A stretch of 34,697 nucleotides of DNA from Brevibacterium sp. UMB1308A (GTDB taxonomy: Bacteria > Actinomycetota > Actinomycetes > Actinomycetales > Brevibacteriaceae), in contig NZ_JASPDO010000025.1 of the NCBI RefSeq assembly GCF_030230605.1, forward strand, positions 1 through 34,697, read 5' to 3'. The notes beneath the pieces are model-generated. The model was not told the DNA's origin. It made no database searches and saw nothing but the letters and a program-made list of their open reading frames with translations. Made by a program: the position numbers and the translations under genes. Below, piece after piece: positions 14,771-23,734 of this stretch (positions are counted from its first letter, which is position 1; each line of letters opens with the position of its first letter).

Positions 14771-17110
14771 TCACACCGTAAGTTTGGCGCGCACCGCATC
14801 GCGAGCTTCAACCAGGTTCGCTAACGCCGGGCGCACTTCTTCATACTTACGAGTCTTGAGACCGCAATCCGGGTTCACCCACAGGCTCTCACGTGGCACG
14901 TGCGTGATCGCAGCCTCGAGCAGACCAGTGAGTTCGTCCACCGTGGGCACACGTGGCGAGTGTATGTCATAGACACCCGGCCCCACGCTCCGGTCGAACT
15001 CCTCCGGGTCCAAGCTGGCCAGCAGCTCCATGCGTGACCGGGCAGCTTCAATACTTGTGACATCCGCGTCCAGGGCGTCAATCGCAGCGATCACCTGGCC
15101 GAACTCCGAGTAGCACAAGTGCGTGTGGATCTGCGTGCCTGGGTCTACACTGATGCTCGACAAACGGAACGCATCCACTGCCCACGCAATGTAGTCCGCG
15201 CGGTTATCGGCACGCAACGGCAGCAACTCACGCAGCGCCGGTTCATCAATCTGAATGATCCGCACTCCAGCCGATTCCAGTTCAGCGACCTCATCAGACA
15301 ACGCCAACCCGATCTGCTCAGCCACCGTTGACAGCGGCACGTCATCGCGGACGAACGACCACGACAAGATGGTCACCGGCCCGGTCAACATCCCCTTGAC
15401 CGGCTTATCAGTCAGGCTCGCAGCATACGTCGACCAGGGCACCGTGATCGGTTCTGGCCGGTGGACGTCACCAAACAGGATCGGTGGACGGGTACAGCGG
15501 CTTCCATAGGACTGCACCCAACCATGATCAGTCACAGCGAAACCAGCCAGGTGCTCAGCGAAGTACTGCACCATATCGTTGCGCTCCGGTTCACCGTGAA
15601 CAATCACGTCGAACCCAAGCTCTTCCTGCAACTTCACAACCTGAGCGATCTCAGCACGCATGGTCTCCGTGTATTCGTCCTCCGAAATACGGCCGCCACG
15701 CAGGGCAGCGCGAGCTTGGCGCACCTCGGGCGTTTGCGGGAACGACCCAATCGTTGTGGTGGGCAACAACGGCAGGCCAAGAGACTCCTGGGCCCGGCGG
15801 CGCTCCTCAACACTGCCAACGCGAGTGCGACGCTCACCAATCGCAGCCACCCGCGCCCGCACATGCTCATCAACCACACGATCTGATTCTGCGCGCGTGC
15901 GCACCGCACGGGCTGAGCGGCTGAAAGCAGCCTCACGCGCATTCACAGGGTCCGCAGCACCCTCACCATGGGCATCCAAAGCCGCGGCGAGCGCCTCAAC
16001 TTCCGTGACTTTTTCTTCTGCGAATGACAACCAGCCGGCCACGTCCACGGGGAGTCGCTTTTCAGCGCTCACCGTGTACGGGACGTGCAACAACGAAGTC
16101 GAAGTGGAGACGGAAACATCGCGGCCGCCACCCTGCAAGGACGTCAGCACGGCGAGCTCAGCTTCAAGGTCGGCGGCCCAAATGTTGCGCCCGTCAATCA
16201 CACCGGCGACCAGACGAGTGTCCCCAAAGTCCGCTGCCTTCAACCGGTCCAGCCAGTCTGGGTCAATGGTGCGGGTGGCGGCGGAAAGGTCAACGCCGAG
16301 CGCCTCGGGCCCAGCCCCTAACAGGGCATCCAGTCCTGCGCGCAAGGAACCGTAAGGTGTGGTAATCAGAACTTGCGGGCGGTCCGCGGTAGCCAACAGC
16401 CGTGCGTGCGCCTGGCCTGCGCGCTGTGCCAGTTCCTCGTCTGAAATCTCGTCGAGGTCGGTCACAAGGATGGGTTCGTCGATCTGCACCCATTCCACCC
16501 CAGCGGTGTGCAGGGCGGTGAGCAGTTCAGCGTAGGTGTCGACCAGTTCATCGAGCCGGTCAAGTGGCTGACGGGTAGCACCCTCAGCCGGTTTCGACAG
16601 GGCCAACAAGGTCACTGGCCCCAACAAGACGGGGCGGATCGTGTGCCCTGCCTGACGGGCTTCGTCAACGAGTTCCAGGATCCGCTGGGGGCGGGCGGTG
16701 AACGTGCGGTCGTCGGCGACCTCGGGCACTAGGTAGTGGTAGTTCGTGTCGAACCACTTGGTCATTTCCAACGGCGCCCGGTCAGCCGTGCCGCGGGCCA
16801 GCGCAAAGTACTCCCGCAGGTCTGTGCCGGTGGGGTCCTCCCCCACGAGCCCAGCGGTCAGTGCCGCGTCCAAAACTTGATCGTACGCGGAGAAGTCGCC
16901 GGGGATCGCGTAGTCAGCCACAAGTCCCAGGTCACGCTGCCGGTCATAGGAGGACAGGCGCAGGCTGTGTGCTGCTTCTGCGTATTCGGACTCGTCAATC
17001 GTGCCAGCCCACAGCGCTTCGAGCGCGCGCTTGAGTTCACGACGTGGGCCAATTCGTGGCAGTCCGGTCACTGTTGCATTGGGGAACGGGGTCCGAGTAG
17101 GGGTGGTCAT
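14771..17110 (-). CDS. metE: Cobalamin-independent methionine synthase
   Basis: This enzyme transfers the methyl group of 5-methyltetrahydropteroyl-polyglutamate to homocysteine, the last step of methionine synthesis. Its 779 residues match the two-barrel MetE length. The N-terminal half begins with TVTGLPRIGPRRELKRALE and the catalytic half with LPLLPTTTIGSFPQTPEVRQAR. Zinc ligands are visible: His and Cys in HTHLCYSEF and Cys749 in NPDCGLKTR. The ATG overlaps the metF stop by 4 bp (ATGA), so MetF and MetE are made together. The GC-rich antisense strand carries long spurious frames. Confidence 0.95.
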   Translation of the reverse strand: MTTPTRTPFPNATVTGLPRIGPRRELKRALEALWAGTIDESEYAEAAHSLRLSSYDRQRDLGLVADYAIPGDFSAYDQVLDAALTAGLVGEDPTGTDLREYFALARGTADRAPLEMTKWFDTNYHYLVPEVADDRTFTARPQRILELVDEARQAGHTIRPVLLGPVTLLALSKPAEGATRQPLDRLDELVDTYAELLTALHTAGVEWVQIDEPILVTDLDEISDEELAQRAGQAHARLLATADRPQVLITTPYGSLRAGLDALLGAGPEALGVDLSAATRTIDPDWLDRLKAADFGDTRLVAGVIDGRNIWAADLEAELAVLTSLQGGGRDVSVSTSTSLLHVPYTVSAEKRLPVDVAGWLSFAEEKVTEVEALAAALDAHGEGAADPVNAREAAFSRSARAVRTRAESDRVVDEHVRARVAAIGERRTRVGSVEERRRAQESLGLPLLPTTTIGSFPQTPEVRQARAALRGGRISEDEYTETMRAEIAQVVKLQEELGFDVIVHGEPERNDMVQYFAEHLAGFAVTDHGWVQSYGSRCTRPPILFGDVHRPEPITVPWSTYAASLTDKPVKGMLTGPVTILSWSFVRDDVPLSTVAEQIGLALSDEVAELESAGVRIIQIDEPALRELLPLRADNRADYIAWAVDAFRLSSISVDPGTQIHTHLCYSEFGQVIAAIDALDADVTSIEAARSRMELLASLDPEEFDRSVGPGVYDIHSPRVPTVDELTGLLEAAITHVPRESLWVNPDCGLKTRKYEEVRPALANLVEARDAVRAKLTV

Positions 17111-18150
17111 GGCGTGTCCTTTCGGTTGTTGGTCAGCCTGGCGCGAGTCTGAGGGCTCAGGCGTGACAGTAGTTCGGTGATGGTTGTTGGGTCGTTAAAG
17201 GTGTAGAAGTGGAGGCCAGGGACCCCCACTGCGACTAACGCTTCGACGAAGTCAGCTGTCAGGTTTAACCCGATTTCGTACTCTTCAGCCGGGCTACCCG
17301 CCGCAGCCAAAGCCTGCGCGATGTACGCCGGTGGGGTGAGGCCTGACAGGTGGCACATGCGTTTGAGCCGGGCGCTTCCCGTGATGGGCATGATGCCGGG
17401 GATGATCGGCAATGTGACGCCGGCCAAGTCAGCACGGCGGGACATTGTGGTGATCTGGGCGGGGTTGAAGAACAGTTGGGTGATGGCAAAGTCGGCGCCG
17501 TTGCGTTGTTTGGCGGCCAACACGTCGATGTCTTCTTCTGGCCGTTTGGATTCGGGGTGCCCGCTGGGGTACGCGGCGACCCCTATGGCAAACCGACCTG
17601 CGCACAGGCGGGCCACTTGGTTGCGTTCGACTGAGCGCAACAGCGTGACCAGTGCGTCGGCGTGGGCCAGGTGCCCGGCGGGAGGCGCGGTGGCACCTGG
17701 TGCCAAGTCGCCGCGGATTGCCAGGAACCCGCGCACACCGGAGTCAATGTAGCGTTCGATCCAGGTGACCAGTTCGTCGCGCGGCGCTGCGGTGCATGCC
17801 AAGTGGGCCAGTGGACGCAAGCGCGTGGTGGCTGACAGTTGCGAAATAAACGCAGCTGTTCCCGCTGACCAGCCGGTACGCACCGCCGAGGTGACCGCCA
17901 CATAGTCGGGGTCATAGGACGCCAGGAGGTCCAAGAGCTCTCCTGACCGTTCCTGTTGTTCCGCGCTCCTGGGTGGCATGACCTCGAAGGATAAGGCCAG
18001 ACGTGATTCCGGTTGCTGGCCGGGCTCCCGCTCAGAGGTTCCGGTTTCCCAGGTGCCGGCCAGCGTGCCGTCTGTCCGTCTTCCGCTCGCGTCAGTGACC
18101 GGTCCCGAGGTGTGGGTATCGAGGGGTGCTGATGCAGAGAGAGTGGTCAC
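17107..18150 (-). CDS. metF: 5,10-methylenetetrahydrofolate reductase
   Basis: This flavoenzyme makes the 5-methyl-THF consumed by MetE. The TIM-barrel core starts near residue 50 with LALSFEVMPPRSAEQQER, followed by the folate/FAD region (RGDLAPGA, about 143-150), GVAAYPSGHPES and ADFAITQLFFN, all typical of MetF. The first 49 residues are a Thr/Ser/Gly-rich extension that most MetF proteins lack; its DNA has one CCGAGGTG octamer. The GTG start lies 6 bp after the upstream oxygenase stop, without an obvious ribosome site, so an internal start or translational coupling is possible. Confidence 0.93.
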   Translation of the reverse strand: MTTLSASAPLDTHTSGPVTDASGRRTDGTLAGTWETGTSEREPGQQPESRLALSFEVMPPRSAEQQERSGELLDLLASYDPDYVAVTSAVRTGWSAGTAAFISQLSATTRLRPLAHLACTAAPRDELVTWIERYIDSGVRGFLAIRGDLAPGATAPPAGHLAHADALVTLLRSVERNQVARLCAGRFAIGVAAYPSGHPESKRPEEDIDVLAAKQRNGADFAITQLFFNPAQITTMSRRADLAGVTLPIIPGIMPITGSARLKRMCHLSGLTPPAYIAQALAAAGSPAEEYEIGLNLTADFVEALVAVGVPGLHFYTFNDPTTITELLSRLSPQTRARLTNNRKDTP

Positions 18151-18156
18151 GGGGGC

Positions 18157-19245
18157 TCAGCTCGCTTTAGTACCTGCGGTAGTTTCGAGGAGGTCGGCGT
18201 GGTGGATCGCTGCGACGTTCGGGTGGGAACGAAGCCGGGATTCCAGCGCGTTTTCGCCGTAAACGGCGTAGAGCGCGTCACGTTCGTCAGCGCTCACACC
18301 TCGTGCCTGGGTCGCGAGCTCGTCAGGAAGTGTGAGTTCTGGCAGGCTGGCGCGCAGGGAGGGGTTGTAGAAGAACGGAACAGAGATCCGGTCTTGGCCA
18401 GGAGCCGTGGGAAGCACCCGGTGCACGGTCGCACGCAAGTACCCACCGGTGGCCACTTCGAGGAGTTTGCCAATGTTGACCACGAACGTGTTTTCGATCG
18501 GTTCAACGTCGATCCACTCATCTTGGTAGTTCACCTGCAAACCAGTAGTGCCCGGTTGAGGGTACAGCAAGGTCAGTACACCGCCGTCGCGGTGCGCACC
18601 CACACCTTGCGTGATCGCGCTTTCCTCAGCGGCTCCTTCTTTGGAAGCGTTGGCTCCTGCCGCCTCGGCGGTCTGTTCAGCTGGCGTCACGGTAGGTGCC
18701 GGGTAGCGGATGATCTTGATGAACGACTCTGGGTCGTGGGCAAAGGCAGGGGCGAAAACGTCTGCCGGCTGGCCCAAGCTCAGAGCCCATTCGGACAACA
18801 AGCGTTCGCCTACGGCGGTGAGTTTTTTGTGCCAGGAGTCAGTGACGGTTTTGAGCTCTGGCAAGGCCACCGGATACAGGTTGGGGCCGGTGAGACGGTC
18901 GTAGGTGTGCAGGGGCTCCGTTACAGGTTCACGGTGTGGGCCGATGTCGATCTGTTCGCGCCAGTCCACGTTACCCAGCGTGCGTTCCCCGCCCACGCGG
19001 GTGTAGCCGCGGAAGTGGGGCGAGTTGGTGTTTTCGATGCTGAGTTTGTCTTCTTCTGGCAGGGCGAAGAACCGCTGGGCGGTCTCCAGGAGATCAGTGA
19101 AGTCCGAGGCGGGGATGCCGTGCCCGGTGAGGTAGAAGAACCCTACTGTGTGGGTGACGTCGCGGAGTTGGCGGCGGAAGTCGTCTGCGTGTTGGGGGTC
19201 GTCGGCCTGGGAGAGGTCGAGGATTGGGAGGCTGGACAGTGACAT
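18157..19245 (-). CDS. Isopenicillin-N-synthase-like 2-oxoglutarate/Fe(II) oxygenase
   Basis: This 362-residue non-haem iron oxygenase has the DIOX_N region at the N-terminus (VGFFYLTGHGIPASDF) and the 2OG-Fe(II) core with the iron triad: His-x-Asp in GVGAHRDGGVLTLLY and the distal His in ATVHRVLPT. The 2-oxoglutarate-binding R-x-S is present as RISVPFF. A Glu/Ala-rich insertion sits in front of the iron motif. The reaction is unknown; members act on amino acids, small metabolites or hormones. It is the first gene of the transcript with metF and metE, which suggests a link to methionine, sulphur or folate metabolism. AAGGAG is well placed before the ATG. Confidence 0.85.
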   Translation of the reverse strand: MSLSSLPILDLSQADDPQHADDFRRQLRDVTHTVGFFYLTGHGIPASDFTDLLETAQRFFALPEEDKLSIENTNSPHFRGYTRVGGERTLGNVDWREQIDIGPHREPVTEPLHTYDRLTGPNLYPVALPELKTVTDSWHKKLTAVGERLLSEWALSLGQPADVFAPAFAHDPESFIKIIRYPAPTVTPAEQTAEAAGANASKEGAAEESAITQGVGAHRDGGVLTLLYPQPGTTGLQVNYQDEWIDVEPIENTFVVNIGKLLEVATGGYLRATVHRVLPTAPGQDRISVPFFYNPSLRASLPELTLPDELATQARGVSADERDALYAVYGENALESRLRSHPNVAAIHHADLLETTAGTKAS

Positions 19246-19320
19246 AGCGTGCTCCTTGGTCTGAGATGAGTGACTGTGGAGCCCACGCTAGGTTCAGTGC
19301 GGTGCATGCGCGGGTGGTGT

Positions 19321-19368
19321 TGTCACACCGCGTCTTCTGGTGTCACATGCGTGCAACAGTGTGTCACG
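19321..19368. promoter_or_regulatory. Three helically phased TGTCAC direct repeats upstream of the met operon
   Basis: TGTCACA occurs at 19321 and 19341 and TGTCACG at 19362, spacings of 20 and 21 bp, about two helical turns each. They lie 76-123 bp upstream of the oxygenase start. Repeated direct half-sites on one face of the DNA look like an operator for a methionine or sulphur regulator. No SAM riboswitch was recognised in the leader. Confidence 0.5.
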
Positions 19369-19402
19369 CAGCGTCAAAAACAGGCCGTTGCGCCCGGATC
19401 CC

Positions 19403-19703
19403 CTACCACCAGAAGTGGGTGGGGGCGTCGAGGAACTCAAGGACTGCCCCGGCAAACGACATGGTTCCAACGGCCAGAATGTTTTTCCCTGACTCAAGGG
19501 CTTGTTCGCAGGCGTCTTCAACCGTGAGCACGGGCCCGTGTGCAGCCAGGTGGGTGTAGTCCAGGTAGTCACGTCCTGCACCAACAAATGTGACGGGGAA
19601 TGGTTCCAGCACTGCCAGGCACGCGTCTACGTCTTTAACGTCTGGGAGTCCTGCGAGCACGTGGAAGTGGCCCAGCTCTTCTGTTGCACGGGTGAGTGCG
19701 TGT
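19403..19703 (-). pseudogene. 3' fragment of the FolC-like ligase gene
   Basis: These 301 bp are nearly the same as the 3' end of the intact ligase gene (22376-22676), with roughly 95% identity by eye and no gaps, ending in the same ...PTHFWW stop. About the first three quarters of the gene are missing: homology stops at 19703 and unrelated sequence leads to the terminator of the surface-protein gene. An 85-residue frame starts inside it, but the P-loop and folate-ligase motifs are absent. A broken copy left by tandem duplication is the simplest reading. Confidence 0.85.
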
Positions 19704-19733
19704 ATGGCAGCACAATGTGTTCGGTTAATTCGG

Positions 19734-19920
19734 AGCGGGAAACACTTAGGGCGCCCCTTATCTAAGGGACGCCCTAAGGTTCCTAGCTATCTACGGCTTA
19801 CGCCATTTATTTTTAGTTGTTACGACGGCGTGAGCGCGAGATGAGTCCGATACCGCCTGCGATCAGTGCAATCGCGACAGCAAGTGCTGCTCCGACTTCT
19901 ACACCGGTGCGCGGCAGTGG
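19734..19920. repeat. Direct repeat R2, copy 1 (surface-protein 3' end plus terminator)
   Basis: This segment corresponds to 23551-23734: the same hairpin, spacer and wall-anchor codons (about 184-187 bp, lower identity than the ligase repeat). Together with the ligase repeat it shows that a surface-protein plus ligase unit was duplicated. Confidence 0.75.
19745..19778 (-). terminator. Terminator hairpin after the LPXTG surface-protein gene
   Basis: CTTAGGGCG and CGCCCTAAG flank a second stem CCCTT/AAGGG with one mismatch in between and a 4-base loop. The same hairpin recurs at 23561-23594 after the remnant gene. Confidence 0.65.
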
Positions 19921-22074
19921 CCTCTTCACCGGAGGCTCTGGCGCGTCTGGGACCGTCGGTGTCTCAGACGGTGTCGGTTCCGGTGTCTCAGACGGTGTCG
20001 GTTCCGGTGTCTCAGACGGTGTCGGTTCCGGTGTCTCAGACGGAGTCGGTTCCGGTGTCTCAGACGGTGTCGGTTCCGGCGTCTCAGACGGAGTCGGTTC
20101 CGGCGTCTCAGACGGAGTCGGTTCCGGCGTCTCAGACGGAGTCGGTTCCGGTGTCGGAGTTGGCTCCGGCGTGTCAACCGGGTTACAAGCATCATTGTTC
20201 TCAGGACCATCAGAATCCTCTTCCATGGCCACCTTGTTGAACAGACCCTTCGCAGGGTTGCCCTCACCGTCGACTTCACATTCGCCAACAGCTACCCAGT
20301 CAGCCTTACCAGCCTCATAGGTACCAGAAAGAACAACCTCAAAGACCTTGTCCTTACCAGCAGCAAGCTTCACACCATCAGTCACCGTAAAGGTGCCGTC
20401 AGTGATCTCAACAGCTTCGCCATCAACAGTGGCACCGGTAACAGTGAAACCAGCAGGAACGCTCGGGGTGTCAGTAACAGCCTTCGACGTACCAGCAACC
20501 TCACCATCATTCGTGACAGTCACCGTGTAAGCAGAAGTCCACTCACCGTTCTCAGCCGTAGCACCAGCCTCAGCCGAATCCTTCTTCACCTTGAAAGCAG
20601 GCTTATTCGGTTCGTTTGTGTAGGTGCAGACCACATTTGCCGGGCCACGATCCGCGGTCTTAGGGATCGTCACACCGTATTTCTGGCCGCCCTTCTCGGT
20701 CAGTTCGAGCTTTTCGCTGGGCTGGCCCTGATAGTTGGCTTCACATTCAACAGACGTTGAATAGTCATCCAGTTTTGACCCGGAGCCTTCAGCCATCTGC
20801 TCCTGGATGACGTATTCCTGGCCGGAGCGGACAATCGCAGGACCGATCTGCTCAGACTGCACTCCGCTCTTACTTCCACTGGTTTCCGCAGACGCAAAGA
20901 TTCCAGTGTCTGTTTGGTCATCAGCGGTAAGTTTGAACTGGTCTTTTTCATCGAGTCGGTCGACTACGTTCTTCTTGACCTCCAGGGTCGGAGGGAAGTG
21001 ACAGGAGGCAAGGTCCGTATTGATTAGTTGCCCGCCACCGTTAATGTTCTGGGCCGATCGCTCGAGTGTGAACGACGTCGGATCGTACTTAAACGCCGAT
21101 TTAGTTGTAGCAAGAATCAGCGTGCCGTCGGCATCAACAGCAAGGCTGTTGGCAATGCCATCATCCGCTGAGATCTCTCGAGTAGCTGTTGACGAAGCGT
21201 AAACCTGCTGAAGCGGCCCTTCGTTGTCAGCCGGGAGCTTGTCAGCCGACAGAGTCAGAATCTTGACCTGCGATGAGCCATTGGACGGCTGCTTAGCCGA
21301 CAGCAAGTGGAAGTTGCCGGACGCGTCAAAGACGATGTCGCCGTTTGCGTTATCATGACTGTACGGACCGTTCTGCGACTCTACGGGGATTTGTGCAATG
21401 TGGCGGAAGCGACCGTCCGTGGGGTCGATCGACCTCAGGTTGAAGTACAGGTTGTAGCCACCAGCGGAATTCTGCGCTTGGTGGAAACCGCCGAAGTAGT
21501 AGCGCCCGTCAGCAGGGTTGACTGCACCTGCGATGAGGTCCATGTTCTGCGCACTGGTTTCGACGCTGTAGAAGTCGTAGTAATTGTTACCGTCTTCAGT
21601 CAGTTTGATGCGCTGTGGGTTTCTGCCGTTCTCGTCATATTTATAGAGTTCGAAGTTGTTGCGAACCCCGTTGTTCCAATAGCCGTTCTGGTCGTAGTAA
21701 CCCTTGGACCAGCCACGGAACGTATAGAACGCGTCGCCGTCCGGCGCCAAGCCAAGACCGTTGACCTGGTCTTTTCGCACGAATCCAGCGTCGTAGCCCA
21801 GGTAGTCAGAGGTGAGCGGATAAGCGTTTCTTAGATCGACGTCACCGTAATTCTCTGAACCTGGATTTTCACCCGTATTGATTTTCCGCAACTGCCCGCT
21901 CTCCAGAACACCAAACGATGTATCTGGGGCACAAACGGCTGTGCTGGAAGTAGGCGCCGCGTTTGCCGACGCCGGGTTGCTGACCGCTGGCAGTCCCATA
22001 GCCAAAAGGCAGAGAACTAATGCAATTGTGCCGTACAAAGTGAACGGCCAACTTCTGGAATGTTTAACACTCAT
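19813..22074 (-). CDS. LPXTG-anchored surface protein with Pro/Thr/Glu repeat stalk
   Basis: This 753-residue secreted protein would be linked to peptidoglycan by sortase. The signal peptide is at residues 1-40 (hydrophobic core, ANA-AP cleavage). Residues 45-345 are a Tyr/Asn/Gly-rich propeller-like domain ([45 protein letters not shown]). About 350-460 is a SpaA/prealbumin-like domain ending in VVCTYTNEP, and 470-620 a DUF11-like domain ([13 protein letters not shown]). A stalk of repeated ETPEPTPS follows, then LPRTG (720-724), a membrane span and the RSRRRNN tail. AGAGGAAA precedes the ATG. The likely role is adhesion or surface display; no sortase gene is in the window. Confidence 0.88.
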   Translation of the reverse strand: MSVKHSRSWPFTLYGTIALVLCLLAMGLPAVSNPASANAAPTSSTAVCAPDTSFGVLESGQLRKINTGENPGSENYGDVDLRNAYPLTSDYLGYDAGFVRKDQVNGLGLAPDGDAFYTFRGWSKGYYDQNGYWNNGVRNNFELYKYDENGRNPQRIKLTEDGNNYYDFYSVETSAQNMDLIAGAVNPADGRYYFGGFHQAQNSAGGYNLYFNLRSIDPTDGRFRHIAQIPVESQNGPYSHDNANGDIVFDASGNFHLLSAKQPSNGSSQVKILTLSADKLPADNEGPLQQVYASSTATREISADDGIANSLAVDADGTLILATTKSAFKYDPTSFTLERSAQNINGGGQLINTDLASCHFPPTLEVKKNVVDRLDEKDQFKLTADDQTDTGIFASAETSGSKSGVQSEQIGPAIVRSGQEYVIQEQMAEGSGSKLDDYSTSVECEANYQGQPSEKLELTEKGGQKYGVTIPKTADRGPANVVCTYTNEPNKPAFKVKKDSAEAGATAENGEWTSAYTVTVTNDGEVAGTSKAVTDTPSVPAGFTVTGATVDGEAVEITDGTFTVTDGVKLAAGKDKVFEVVLSGTYEAGKADWVAVGECEVDGEGNPAKGLFNKVAMEEDSDGPENNDACNPVDTPEPTPTPEPTPSETPEPTPSETPEPTPSETPEPTPSETPEPTPSETPEPTPSETPEPTPSETPEPTPSETPTVPDAPEPPVKRPLPRTGVEVGAALAVAIALIAGGIGLISRSRRRNN
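19958..20149. repeat. Eight tandem 24-bp repeats (VNTR) encoding the ETPEPTPS stalk
   Basis: Eight consecutive 24-bp units differ only by a few T/C and T/A substitutions and keep the reading frame (8 codons per unit). Slippage would change stalk length without frameshift. The partial unit at 20150 onward is diverged. Confidence 0.9.
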
Positions 22075-22375
22075 TCTGTTTCCTCTGAATAGAACCCAAT
22101 CAGACAGTAACCGGTGACAGTAGTTACTCGACGGTCAAAACTTTACACGAATTTTTAAGAATTTAAAGATAAATGTTCAACAGCTTGCCAGAAACGACCG
22201 TCATACCGTTGTGTACTGCAGACGAGCACCATCCTGCTTATCGCCTTTCAACTTAGTAAACACTGGTAGCCCGGCGAGGACACACCTCTATCGACTGCTA
22301 GACATTGAGCCACATCGCTAGGTGACTTTGAGCGGTCCAGCTGTTTTTACTGTTGCGAACGTTGGCCCGGATTTT
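22075..22375. other. Promoter-bearing intergenic region upstream of the surface-protein gene
   Basis: This is about 300 bp between the intact ligase stop and the surface-protein start. An AT-rich tract (about 22140-22175) unlike the surrounding DNA probably holds the surface-protein promoter; no definite -10/-35 pair was assigned. I see no ORF and no RNA gene. Confidence 0.5.
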
Positions 22376-22676
22376 CTACCACCAGAAGTGGGTGGGGGCG
22401 TCGAGGAACTCAAGGACTGCCCCGGCGAAGGACATGGTGCCTACTGCTAGGATGTTTTTCCCTGACTCAAGGGCTTGTTCGCAGGCGTCTTCAACCGTGA
22501 GCACGGGCCCGTGTGCAGCCAGGTGGGTGTAGTCCAGGTAGTCGCGGCCCGCACCAACAAATGTGACGGGGAATGGTTCAAGCACTGCCAGGCACGCGTC
22601 TACGTCTTTAACGTCTGGGAGTCCTGCGAGCACGTAGAAGTGGCCCAGCTCTTCTGTTGCCCGGGTGAGCGCGTGT
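22376..22676. repeat. Direct repeat R1, copy 2 (3' part of the FolC-like gene)
   Basis: This segment matches 19403-19703 without gaps. Mismatches are clustered (around 22427-22450) rather than uniform, as expected from partial gene conversion. Confidence 0.85.
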
Positions 22677-23533
22677 TGAATGCCTTCGGGGTTGATGCCG
22701 GCGTCCACCATCCACAGTGCGTCAGAATGCGATGGCGTGTGTGTTGATGCGCGGGCGGGAAGTATCAGTTCCTGTTCACCGATCGGCACGTATCGCCCGG
22801 TGAGCGTGGCGGCGGCCCGCGCCCCGATATCTAGGTTGGTCGCGGTCATCGTTGAGGCTTGCACGAGCTCTGGCTCTGGTAGTTCGCGTCCCGCCAGGTA
22901 GTCCCACACTTCTTGTGGCTGGTTGTAGTGGGTGACGATGTTGGCGGTTGCCGGTGTGATGGTTCCCAGCAGGTCGTTGGTAATCGCGCTGATGGAGTTG
23001 CCCAGGATGTCGCCGTGTTCCATGAAGATTTGGGTGATGCCAACAGTGGGGTAGTCAAACAGCGAGACGTCGTCGCTGAGTCCGCCCAGTCCTTCTTCTA
23101 TCACCAGGTAGTCGACGCCTTGTTGGAGTAGGTATGCAATGCCGGTTTGTGTGTAGATGCCCGATGGTGGCAGGTACCCGTCGGTGACGGGTGGCAGGGT
23201 CTGGATTGCGTCGTGCGCGATTTCGGAGAGCCGGGCGTATTCGGTGTGGCTGATTGCGCGGCCGTTGATGCGGATGCGTTCGCGGTTGTGCCGTAGTGGT
23301 GGACTGGTGATGGTGCCTACGGTGGAGTTTTTTGCCAGCGCCGAGGTGGCTGCCGCTGTTGCTGTTCCTTTGCCTTTCGACCCAACGATGAGAATGGCTG
23401 GGATGGGGAGGGTGCGGGTGAGGCCGAGTGCGTGTTGGAGTTGGGTTGTTCTGGCACGAGACCGGGTGAGGTGTGGGTGGGTGTTCCATTCCCGGAAGAA
23501 TGGTTCGTCGTATGGGTCGTGTGTGGCAACCAT
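22376..23533 (-). CDS. FolC-like Mur-ligase-family protein
   Basis: This 385-residue ATP-dependent ligase resembles folylpolyglutamate/dihydrofolate synthase. The P-loop is GSKGKGT (51-57, usually GTNGKGS), followed by TSPPLRHNRERIRING (76-91), EEGLGGLSDD (146-155) and MEHGDILG (171-178), all in FolC order. Differences from FolC are notable: the segment that normally reads KAGIIKP with the carbamylated Lys is DLLGTITP (187-194), and the LDATN motif is altered. It may therefore be an inactive or altered-specificity paralog. The last 100 residues are duplicated at 19403-19703. MetE uses polyglutamylated folate, so a metabolic link to the nearby met operon is possible but unproven. Confidence 0.78.
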   Translation of the reverse strand: MVATHDPYDEPFFREWNTHPHLTRSRARTTQLQHALGLTRTLPIPAILIVGSKGKGTATAAATSALAKNSTVGTITSPPLRHNRERIRINGRAISHTEYARLSEIAHDAIQTLPPVTDGYLPPSGIYTQTGIAYLLQQGVDYLVIEEGLGGLSDDVSLFDYPTVGITQIFMEHGDILGNSISAITNDLLGTITPATANIVTHYNQPQEVWDYLAGRELPEPELVQASTMTATNLDIGARAAATLTGRYVPIGEQELILPARASTHTPSHSDALWMVDAGINPEGIQHALTRATEELGHFYVLAGLPDVKDVDACLAVLEPFPVTFVGAGRDYLDYTHLAAHGPVLTVEDACEQALESGKNILAVGTMSFAGAVLEFLDAPTHFWW

Positions 23534-23550
23534 GGTGTTTAGTTTATGGG

Positions 23551-23734
23551 GCGGGTAGCGCTTAGGGCGCCCCTCGTGTGAGGGACGCCCTAAGGTTTTA
23601 GGTTTTACGGCTTATGCCGTGGGTTTTTAGTTGTTGCGACGGCGTGAGAGTGCGATCAGTGCGATACCACCTGCGATCAGTGCGGTTGCTGCAGCAAGTG
23701 CTGCTCCAACTTCTACACCGATGCGTGGCAGCGG
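23551..23734. repeat. Direct repeat R2, copy 2 (anchor 3' end plus terminator)
   Basis: Counterpart of 19734-19920. It contains the hairpin at 23561-23594 (CTTAGGGCG/CGCCCTAAG with an inner CCCT/AGGG stem) and the anchor codons of the truncated surface protein. Confidence 0.75.

Noticed and set aside
16000..17100. Frameshift or fusion inside metE
   Set aside because: Both halves of MetE read in one frame at the normal length.
18199..19242. 347-codon plus-strand frame opposite the oxygenase gene
   Set aside because: Same reasoning: the minus-strand protein has an intact iron triad.
19246..19402. SAM riboswitch upstream of the met operon
   Set aside because: No SAM-I/II/IV-like core was recognised; direct TGTCAC repeats are the only clear structure.
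19958..20149. Possible CRISPR array
   Set aside because: The 24-bp units are contiguous with no unique spacers and are in frame in a protein.
19817..20320. Plus-strand frame encoding repeated GVGSGVSD
   Set aside because: It is the complement of the ETPEPTPS repeat of the surface protein; no start signals.
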